This document shows, piece by piece, positions 8,636 to 14,502 of a stretch of 14,502 bases of DNA; position 1 is the first letter of the stretch; each line of letters begins with the position of its first letter. The notes below the pieces were generated by a model. The model was not told the DNA's origin, did not search any database, and saw only the letters and a list, made by a program, of their open reading frames with translations. Made by a program: the position numbers and the translations under genes. This DNA is from Pseudomonadales bacterium (GTDB taxonomy: Bacteria; Pseudomonadota; Gammaproteobacteria; Steroidobacterales; Steroidobacteraceae): contig JAGRJB010000085.1 in NCBI GenBank assembly GCA_020442965.1, forward strand, positions 1 through 14,502, given 5' to 3'.

Positions 8636-9406
8636 ATGCAACAGGGAATATTTGGCGCACTGATCGCGGCGGCAGTCGTGGCGCTAACAGCGTGTGGCAC
8701 GACGGGTGGCGATCCGCAGGGCAAAGTGCTGCTCGTGATCGGGGCTACTGGTGGCACGGGCGAGCAGGTAGTGACGCAGGCTTTGGCGCAGGGTTATCGT
8801 GTGCGGGCGCTCGTGCGCAACGAGCCGCGTGCCCGGGACCTGCTGGGCGACAAGGTCAAGCTGTACGTTGGTGACGTCCGCGACCCTTCGTCCATGGCAA
8901 GCGCCTTTCGCGGTGCCGACTACGTCATTTCCGCCCTCGGCTCCAACAGTCGGCGCGATCCTGAGAACAAACCAGAGGTGATCGATTTCGGCGGTACCAA
9001 GTCGATCGCCGAACTGGCGCACGCCGCCGGTGTCCGGCAGTTGGTAATCGTCTCATCGATGGGCGTCACCGATCCCAATCACCCGCTGAACAAGTTGCTC
9101 GACAACATCATGGCGTGGAAGCTGCGTGGCGAGGAGGCGGTGCGGGCCAGTGGCGTGCGCTATACGATCGTCAGACCCGCAGGTCTTTCAACAGAGCCGG
9201 GCGGCACACAGGGCATTCACGTCACGCAGGGCGATCCCAAGGATATCGTCGCGCGGATTCCACGGGCAGATGTCGCGGCTGTGTGCCTGGCGGCGCTCGG
9301 GCGCCGCGCAGCTTACGACACGACGTTCGAGGTCATGACGGACAAGCAGGCTGACCGCGTCGATTGGGACACGCTGTTCGGCGCTCTGCACGCCGATGGC
9401 GGCTGA
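8636..9406 (+). CDS. NAD(P)-binding atypical SDR (NmrA-like) with a lipoprotein-type N-terminus
   Basis: Rossmann-fold protein of 256 residues. The nucleotide loop GATGGTG follows the first strand (VLLVIGATGG), and an Arg-rich end of strand two (VRALVRNEPRA) favours NADP. Atypical-SDR motifs are visible: VSSMGV, a Lys in MAWKLRGEE, and TIVRPAGL. It differs from ordinary cytoplasmic relatives in its first 20 residues, a hydrophobic segment ending in the lipobox LTAC, with Cys at residue 20 and Gly at +2. This would predict an outer-membrane lipoprotein. The n-region has no Lys or Arg, however, so export is uncertain and the segment could be a membrane anchor. It lies about 30 bases behind the beta-CASP gene, with which it is probably co-transcribed, and 11 bases before the convergent CheA-like gene. 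No substrate can be named. The ATG at 8630 is an alternative start. Confidence 0.85.
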   Translation: MQQGIFGALIAAAVVALTACGTTGGDPQGKVLLVIGATGGTGEQVVTQALAQGYRVRALVRNEPRARDLLGDKVKLYVGDVRDPSSMASAFRGADYVISALGSNSRRDPENKPEVIDFGGTKSIAELAHAAGVRQLVIVSSMGVTDPNHPLNKLLDNIMAWKLRGEEAVRASGVRYTIVRPAGLSTEPGGTQGIHVTQGDPKDIVARIPRADVAAVCLAALGRRAAYDTTFEVMTDKQADRVDWDTLFGALHADGG

Positions 9407-9417
9407 ACCCGCGGTCC

Positions 9418-11028
9418 CTAGGCTACCTGCTGTCGCAATACGCGCGGCAGCATGATGCGAAAGCGCGTGAATTCGCCCGGCTTGGTCGCTACGCCGACCT
9501 TCCCGCCGAGCGCGTGCACGCGCTCCCGCACCAGATCCATACCAAGTCCCTGAATATGCGACGGTCCGGCCATCGCGGTGCTGAACCCCGGACGAAAAAT
9601 CAGGCTCGCGAGTTTGCGTGGGTCGATACGCTCAGCGACCGCTTCCGTCAGCAGGCCCTGCTCGATGGCCACGGCACGAATCCGGTTGTAGTCGAGGCCG
9701 CGGCCGTCGTCCTGGAACGAAAGGTTGAAGGCGTTACGCTCGTCGGCATCGAATTGCACAACGAACGTGCCAGCCGGCGCTTTGCCGCGGCGTGCGCGCT
9801 CTTGCGGCAACTCGAGACCGTGTAGTACGGCATTGCGCACGAGTTGATTGAGGACGTCGCCTATCACCGATTGAATTTCGTCGGGAACCTCGTCGAGCCC
9901 GATTGCGACGACCGAGACCTCGCGCTCGCTCGCTGCGGCGACTTCCATCGCCAATCGTCGGACGAATTCGCCAAGATCCTCCACGTCGTCCTGCATTGAC
10001 GGCGCCGGCAACAACTGCGTTGCAGCATGTGTCTCCGCGCAGTCCTTAGCGACGATGGGTTCATCGGCCGTCTGTGCGGGAGCAGCGTCACGCCCGAGCG
10101 AATCGCTCAGCCATGCGAGGTGACTGAATAGGTCGTCCAGCTTGGCTGCGAGCGGCAGAAAATCGTTGCCGGTCAGAGTCGGCTTCGCGCTCAGCGACAG
10201 AAGCAGATCTTCGAAGCTGGTCGATTGCTGAACGACCGCGTCGAGCGACTGTGCCGCCGCCCGTTCGCGCAGTGCGACAATCAATTCCTGGATCCGGTTC
10301 AGCTTCTCCCGAAATGCCGGTTCTGCGCGTGCGGGCATGCGCAACATCGCTCTCACTTGCGATGCTTTACTGCTGGCGTCCTGAAGAAACTGGGCGAGCG
10401 CCGTCCCGTCTCGTTTCAGTTGGACCGTGATCGCTCCAACGTCGTCGGCCGGCGCGAGCGCCACGGGCGGTTGTTCCTGCGCTGCGATGGCCTCCGCTGC
10501 GATGGCCGGCGCTATTGTGGCCTCCGTCACTACGGGTAGCGCCTCTGCGTGCTGCGACGCGACTTGCCGTTCCTCGATGATGACGAGTATGCCGGCCATC
10601 GTGCTGTGCGCCGCTATCTTTTCAAAGGCGAAGTCGAGAATACGGCCATGAATGGCGATCGCCGAGAGCGGATTGGTGGCCGGCTCCCCCCGCAGCAGCG
10701 CTTCGAGATAACTAACGGCCTGTAGACGGCGATCGTCTGCGACGTTGCCTCCGAGCAGGCTGGAAAGCGTTGTGCCCGCGACACAATCGCGTCCGAGCAT
10801 GCGGCTGGCGGTCGGTGGGAGCTTGCCGACGACACGTTGTTCACAGTCGATGATGAACGCAGTTTTAGGCTGCGCACCCAGCACGGCATCCAGGCGCATC
10901 TGCGCGTCGAGCGCCTCGCGACGTGAGAAGAGCGATTTGCGGCGTAGTGATCGCGCGTGCAGCATCACGGCAATCACCGTAACGAGCAACACCAGCGCAA
11001 GCCCAACAGCCAGGGCGGAAGATAGCAT
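9418..11028 (-). CDS. Membrane-anchored CheA-like ATPase with a degenerate HPt region
   Basis: Protein of 536 residues, last of a three-gene operon. Layout: one N-terminal membrane span (about 5-23); a PAS-like sensor region (about 45-152, TAFIIDCEQRVVGKL start); an Ala/Pro linker; a helical region (about 197-310) resembling HPt (FREKLNRI...SLDAVVQQ) but lacking the HTLKG-type phosphohistidine; and a C-terminal CheA-class HATPase. The ATP site looks intact: N-box LNQLVRNAVLHGLELP (Asn394/Asn399), DDGRGL (440-445), GFSTA (481-485) and GLGMDLVRERV (from 494). The chain ends straight after the ATPase, so there is no CheW-like domain. ATG 11028 has GGTGAG eight bases upstream, and the gene starts 39 bases after the kinase gene. 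CheA enzymes phosphorylate a His on their own HPt; none is recognisable here. The target is unknown. Confidence 0.85.
   Translation of the reverse strand: MLSSALAVGLALVLLVTVIAVMLHARSLRRKSLFSRREALDAQMRLDAVLGAQPKTAFIIDCEQRVVGKLPPTASRMLGRDCVAGTTLSSLLGGNVADDRRLQAVSYLEALLRGEPATNPLSAIAIHGRILDFAFEKIAAHSTMAGILVIIEERQVASQHAEALPVVTEATIAPAIAAEAIAAQEQPPVALAPADDVGAITVQLKRDGTALAQFLQDASSKASQVRAMLRMPARAEPAFREKLNRIQELIVALRERAAAQSLDAVVQQSTSFEDLLLSLSAKPTLTGNDFLPLAAKLDDLFSHLAWLSDSLGRDAAPAQTADEPIVAKDCAETHAATQLLPAPSMQDDVEDLGEFVRRLAMEVAAASEREVSVVAIGLDEVPDEIQSVIGDVLNQLVRNAVLHGLELPQERARRGKAPAGTFVVQFDADERNAFNLSFQDDGRGLDYNRIRAVAIEQGLLTEAVAERIDPRKLASLIFRPGFSTAMAGPSHIQGLGMDLVRERVHALGGKVGVATKPGEFTRFRIMLPRVLRQQVA
10480..10507 (-). 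repeat. Short tandem duplication in the linker of the CheA-like gene
   Basis: The 13-base string CGCTGCGATGGCC occurs at 10480-10492 and again at 10495-10507, a period of 15 bases that keeps frame. It encodes an Ala/Ile repeat in the low-complexity linker between the PAS-like and HPt-like regions. It is probably a simple slippage product. Confidence 0.5.
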
Positions 11029-11067
11029 GCGGGCATCTCACCGGGCTGGCGCCCGTGGCACCGTGAT

Positions 11068-12504
11068 CTAGTTCACGGCTGCGGCGATGGCGGGTTCATC
11101 GTTGCCTGGAGCTGCAGTATGGATCACAGGATCGAGGATGGATTCGCCCTGCTGCGCTCGATCGAGTGCCTCGAGTACCGCGTTGGCGGATTCAAAGCGC
11201 TCGTCACGATCCTTCGCCATCAGACGATCCAAAAGCCATTGCCAATGAGCGAATTCGATCGGCAACAGCGGTACCGGCGCATCGACGTGCTGTCGCAACA
11301 CGTCCATGGCGGATGCACCCAGATGCGGCTTCTTGCCCGCTAACATCTCATAGAAAATGATACCTAGACTGTACAGATCCGTGCGTGCGTCGAGATCGTT
11401 GCCTTGTGCCTGTTCGGGACTCATGTAGTAAGGTGAGCCGCGTAGTACACCCGTGCGAGTGGTGCCGTCGCCGGCCAGCAGATTGCGAGCCAGACCGAAG
11501 TCGATCAGGACGACGCTACCATCTTCGCGCAGCATGACATTGGGTGGCTTGAGATCACGATGCACGATTCCTGCGCTGTGCACCACATGGAGTGCGGCGG
11601 CGATGTCGCGTACGAATGAGAGCGCCTCGTTGAGCGCTATGGGATGCTGCAACCGCGCCTTGAGATCGCCGCAGGGGTAATACTCCATCGCGAGATACTC
11701 GCGCCCGTCGTGCGAGCCGTAGTCAAAGATCTGCACCACCGCCGTATCATGTACGGTGGCGAGCGCGTGGTACTCGCGTTCGAACACCGCGCGCTCGACC
11801 GCGATCGATTCGCCATCTTCCGATTCGCCCGATTCATCGCGGGCGCGTTTGCTGACCTTCAGCGCGACTTTGCGCTCCAGCGCCACGCTCATCGCGAGAT
11901 ACACGGACGCTGCTTCCGATTCGCCCAGTGGCTGCAGGATCGTATATCCCGGCACGAGATCTGCATCCGCCGCGGGCTTCGTGGCGGGTGGCGCACTCGC
12001 CGCCGCCGCAGGGCCCGGCGTTGCAACTGGGACGGCGCTCGGTAGGGCGGCGGCCTTGCTGCCAGGTTGCTGAGCACGGCGTTCTTCACGATCCTGTCGT
12101 TCGCGCTGAATCGCCCGCAGCGCGAGCCGGACCGCGTTCTGCAATCGAAAGGGTGTTAGTAAACGCTTCGGTAGGTAATCAAGCACGCCGAGCCGGATGG
12201 CACGCACCGCCGTTAGCTCGCTCCCACCATCGGCGAGTACTATGATCTGCGGAAAGGCGGGCTGGTGACGCAATTTCCGCAACCAGTCGAGACCGCCAGA
12301 TTCGGTATCCTCGGGCGTCTCGCCGAATTTGAGACAAACCAGCGCGAGCTCGAAGTCCCGCACCGTAATGCCGGCGCGCAGCCGCCGCAGCTCGCCCAAA
12401 TCCATGACGCGCAGCTCGGCGGCTGGCCAGCCAGCCTCGAGCGAATGTCGTAGCCACGCGCCAAACTTCGCGTCATCCACGGCGATGAGAAAGCGATCAG
12501 CCAT
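11068..12504 (-). CDS. Ser/Thr protein kinase with an N-terminal pseudo-receiver domain
   Basis: Cytoplasmic protein of 478 residues with no membrane span. Residues about 4-130 form a receiver-like fold: the acidic pair Asp10-Asp11 and Lys113 (DYLPKR) are kept, but the phospho-acceptor position after strand three is Cys57 (LALVCLKF) and the switch Thr/Ser is Ala91, so Asp phosphorylation is unlikely. An Ala/Pro linker (about 131-182) leads to a Hanks-type kinase at about 186-448. It has Lys216 (VALKV), a helix-C Glu in FEREYH, HRDLKPPN (Asp317, Asn322), DFG (335-337), SPE (362-364) and Asp376 in RTDLYSLG. These predict an active kinase. The glycine-rich loop is degenerate (GESEAASV instead of GxGxxGxV). 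The gene starts nine bases after the TonB-domain gene and ends 39 bases before the CheA-like gene. The substrates are unknown; the two operon partners are candidates. Confidence 0.92.
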   Translation of the reverse strand: MADRFLIAVDDAKFGAWLRHSLEAGWPAAELRVMDLGELRRLRAGITVRDFELALVCLKFGETPEDTESGGLDWLRKLRHQPAFPQIIVLADGGSELTAVRAIRLGVLDYLPKRLLTPFRLQNAVRLALRAIQRERQDREERRAQQPGSKAAALPSAVPVATPGPAAAASAPPATKPAADADLVPGYTILQPLGESEAASVYLAMSVALERKVALKVSKRARDESGESEDGESIAVERAVFEREYHALATVHDTAVVQIFDYGSHDGREYLAMEYYPCGDLKARLQHPIALNEALSFVRDIAAALHVVHSAGIVHRDLKPPNVMLREDGSVVLIDFGLARNLLAGDGTTRTGVLRGSPYYMSPEQAQGNDLDARTDLYSLGIIFYEMLAGKKPHLGASAMDVLRQHVDAPVPLLPIEFAHWQWLLDRLMAKDRDERFESANAVLEALDRAQQGESILDPVIHTAAPGNDEPAIAAAVN

Positions 12505-12513
12505 GTGCGCTGA

Positions 12514-14502
12514 CTACTCGTCTGTCGTATTGAATCGAATGCGCAGCCGTGCGCGCTGTTCGACGGCGGTACCGTTCTTCATCACAGGCTTGTAGCGCCA
12601 GCGGCGTACGGCGTCGAGGGCGGAGTCCTCAAAAATGCCCTTTGGTTCGGCGCCGACGATCTGCGCGTCCGCGACCGACCCGTCGGTGCCAACGGTGAAT
12701 TCCACGTCCACCCAACCCTCGCTGCCGCGCGTCCGCGCGGAGATCGGATAGCGGGGTTGTACGAATCGCACATTTTCAAGCGTATTGGCGGCGACGACGG
12801 GCGACCCAGGCGCGCCGGACGCCGCCGCCGAGCCACCGGCGGGCTCTCGGGCGGGATCGGGTACCGGGGCGCCTGTGGGGGTAGCTGTCGGGGCGGCCGA
12901 AGCGTTGGGGGCCGCAGCGGGAGCCCGGGCGAGCGCGACGGCAAGATCTCGTGTTACGGCCGCGGTCTCCGGCCCGTTGTAGCCGATCGTCCGGACCTCG
13001 CCAAGCCAGCGTTCGGCGCCGGCCAGATCATTGCGGCCGATCGAAATACGCGCCTCCTTCAACATCTCGCTGCCGAGGTTCTGCCGCGCCTGAGCGGTCG
13101 CCGGGTGGCTCGGATCCGCCTCGACGAGTGCGCGGAAGTACTGCCGGGCATTGTCGTCGGGCGGTTCGAGCAAGCGGTTGGTTGCGATCGCCTGGCGGAA
13201 CGACTGGGTGAGCGCGGTGATCCTGTCGGCTTTGTTAGTGATCTCCGCCTGTTGCAACGTGCGTCGGACCTCCGCCAACGCGGCGCGCGAGGCGCGGGCC
13301 TCCTCGGCGTTGGCCAGCCAGCGCTCGGCATCGGCGAGATCACCGCGAGCCGCGGCCACGCTCGCGCGGTCGAGCATGGCGGTCTGCAGTGCACGGGTGG
13401 CATTCGCGAGGCCCGGTTCGTTGGGTGAGACACGTCGCGCGGCTTCGATGTAGAAGCGCGCGTTGTCTTGCGCCGGGTCGATCAGACTGCCAGTTGCGAG
13501 GCGTTGACTGGCAAGGCGCAAGAACCCGACGGCCTGTTCGTTGGCGCTGCCGCGGGCGTCCGATTGCGTCTGCGCGAGCGCAGTTCGCTCGCGTTCCTTG
13601 TTGACTTGCACCGCGAGAAACGCCGCGCGGCTGCTGCCGGGGGCCAGCAAGATGGCTGCATCGATTTGCGCTTGCGCCTCGTCGACCTGTTCCGCGAGCA
13701 GCGCAGCCTCCGCGGCGGACAGCAGCTTGTCGACGACGCGCTCGATTCCCGCCCGCGCTTTCGCATTGTTAGGATCGAGCGCGAGTATCGCGCGATAGCG
13801 ATCGGCGGCACCCGAGCCGGCGGGCGAAAGATATTCGCCCTTGACGTAAGCCGCGTCGCCGGCTGCCAGCAGCCCGGCGATTCGATTGGCTTCGATCGCG
13901 GCTCGATCGACGGGAGCTTCCTGCACCTTCTTGACTTCCGGCGCGGGCGGCGAGCGCAGCGCAAGCCAGCCGCCGGCCACTGCTAACAAGATCAACACGA
14001 CGCCGGCACCGATCAAGACGCTATTTGACGGTCGGCCGATCGTGCTACTTGCGTTGGTTGGCGCAGTCGCAGGCGCAGGCGCATCTGCGAGTTCCGCATG
14101 CTCGACGTCGTGGCGGCGCAGTGCGGCTTCCAGAAACAGCCGGACGCGTTCCTGCGATACGGGTCGATGCAGAAACCGATAGACCAGATTGCTGGTAATG
14201 TGCCGCGACAGTGCCGCCTGGTCTTCCGGTCCGCCGGCAACGACCAGCACGAGATCGGGAAATTGACTCTTGATGCGTTCAACGAATACATCGACCGGCT
14301 CGCGTACCGCGGCGCTATCAATCAGGACGGCGCCCACTCGTTTTTCAATGAGTTCTGTAGCCAAGTCGATATCGGCGCGAACCGTAACGACCTCGTGCTC
14401 GTGCGCGGTGGCGCGGCGCACGGTCGCGAGCAACTCGTTGTTGCTGGACAAAACCGCCACCGCGCCGTTCGGCGCGGTGGCGATCGCGGTGGTCGATGTG
14501 GC
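12514..14502 (-). CDS. Pseudo-receiver / transmembrane / helical-repeat / TonB C-terminal protein, 5' end probably outside the window
   Basis: First visible gene of the operon. The frame is open to the right edge; GTG 14460 gives 648 residues, but it falls inside the first strand of the N-terminal domain, so the true start is probably beyond the window. Numbering from that GTG: a receiver-like domain (about 1-117) with Asp48 kept (AVLIDS) but no acidic pair (AVLSSN) and His98-Arg99 where Lys-Pro is usual; a linker; a membrane span (147-169); three related helical units (about 195-510); a Pro/Ala/Thr-rich linker (about 512-556); and a TonB C-terminal domain (about 561-648) with PRYPISAR, GWVDVEFTVGTDGSV and AVRRWRYKP. 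The predicted topology is cytoplasmic N-terminus and periplasmic repeats and TonB domain. A classic TonB has a short cytoplasmic N-terminus and a long Pro-rich spacer, so ordinary iron-uptake energising is doubtful. Confidence 0.88.
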   Translation of the reverse strand, partial: ATSTTAIATAPNGAVAVLSSNNELLATVRRATAHEHEVVTVRADIDLATELIEKRVGAVLIDSAAVREPVDVFVERIKSQFPDLVLVVAGGPEDQAALSRHITSNLVYRFLHRPVSQERVRLFLEAALRRHDVEHAELADAPAPATAPTNASSTIGRPSNSVLIGAGVVLILLAVAGGWLALRSPPAPEVKKVQEAPVDRAAIEANRIAGLLAAGDAAYVKGEYLSPAGSGAADRYRAILALDPNNAKARAGIERVVDKLLSAAEAALLAEQVDEAQAQIDAAILLAPGSSRAAFLAVQVNKERERTALAQTQSDARGSANEQAVGFLRLASQRLATGSLIDPAQDNARFYIEAARRVSPNEPGLANATRALQTAMLDRASVAAARGDLADAERWLANAEEARASRAALAEVRRTLQQAEITNKADRITALTQSFRQAIATNRLLEPPDDNARQYFRALVEADPSHPATAQARQNLGSEMLKEARISIGRNDLAGAERWLGEVRTIGYNGPETAAVTRDLAVALARAPAAAPNASAAPTATPTGAPVPDPAREPAGGSAAASGAPGSPVVAANTLENVRFVQPRYPISARTRGSEGWVDVEFTVGTDGSVADAQIVGAEPKGIFEDSALDAVRRWRYKPVMKNGTAVEQRARLRIRFNTTDE
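12931..13878 (-). repeat. Three degenerate ~100-residue protein repeats in the TonB-domain protein
   Basis: Units lie at about residues 195-290 (13591-13878), 311-405 (13246-13530) and 417-510 (12931-13212). Units 2 and 3 share an L-x-x-P-x-x-DNAR-x-Y-x-x-A start, an SPNEP/DPSHP turn, an L-x-x-x-ML-x-x-A helix and a DLA-x-AERWL helix. DNAR and AERWL recur 105 and 104 residues apart. Unit 1 is weaker, with SPAGSGAADRY and DEAQAQI at matching places. The units look like tandem TPR-like helical bundles. Confidence 0.7.

Noticed and set aside
9407..9417. Terminator between the convergent Rossmann and CheA-like genes
   Set aside because: Only 11 bases separate the stop codons and no inverted repeat with a T-run is visible.
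11040..11060. Hairpin CGGGC-TGGC-GCCCG between the kinase and CheA-like genes as a terminator
   Set aside because: The stem is only 5 bp, there is no T-run, and the gap is 39 bases inside an apparent operon.
12757..13428. Plus-strand frame of 223 codons opposite the TonB-domain gene
   Set aside because: It is Gly/Arg-rich antisense shadow without recognisable motifs; the opposite strand has clear repeats and a TonB domain.
12514..14502. A conventional TonB energy transducer for iron uptake
   Set aside because: The cytoplasmic receiver-like domain, repeat region and kinase neighbours do not match the classic TonB layout, and no ExbB/ExbD or receptor gene is present.
1..14502. Frequent CGATCG/GCGATCG words as a dispersed repeat
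   Set aside because: They occur inside codons throughout GC-rich genes without fixed spacing or flanking conservation; no repeat family can be supported.

Overview
The window is GC-rich bacterial chromosome, densely packed with full-length genes. Tat-type and Sec-type export signals, a TonB C-terminal domain, a lipobox lipoprotein candidate and an isoquinoline-oxidoreductase-like molybdoenzyme all point to a Gram-negative proteobacterium. A gammaproteobacterium of the Steroidobacter/Nevskiales kind would fit, but that is an impression and not a measurement. I see no tRNA, rRNA, CRISPR array, insertion sequence or phage gene. No stretch longer than about 130 bases is without a gene.

Left part (1-3441): a CobW/COG0523 metal-chaperone GTPase, cut by the left window edge, is followed almost without a gap by a WD40 beta-propeller protein. 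A GT4-type glycosyltransferase faces them on the minus strand. Middle part (3568-9406): an exported M20-family amidohydrolase (plus strand) converges on, and overlaps by 30 bases, a Tat-exported molybdopterin-binding oxidoreductase large subunit (minus strand). Divergent from that gene is a plus-strand pair: a beta-CASP metallo-beta-lactamase-fold RNase-like protein and an NAD(P)-binding Rossmann protein with a lipoprotein-like N-terminus.

Right part (9418-14502): three minus-strand genes form a compact operon. First comes a membrane protein with a degenerate receiver-like domain, one membrane span, three long helical repeats and a TonB C-terminal domain; its reading frame stays open to the right window edge. 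Second is a Ser/Thr protein kinase with a receiver domain in which the phospho-acceptor Asp is Cys. Third is a membrane-anchored CheA-like ATPase whose HPt-like region lacks the phospho-acceptor His. The parts of His-Asp phosphorelay are all here, but the transferable phosphosites appear lost in each recognisable domain, while a Ser/Thr kinase and a CheA-type ATP site are kept. This cluster is the best candidate for an undescribed signalling system. The idea that it senses the envelope and signals by Ser/Thr phosphorylation is inference.
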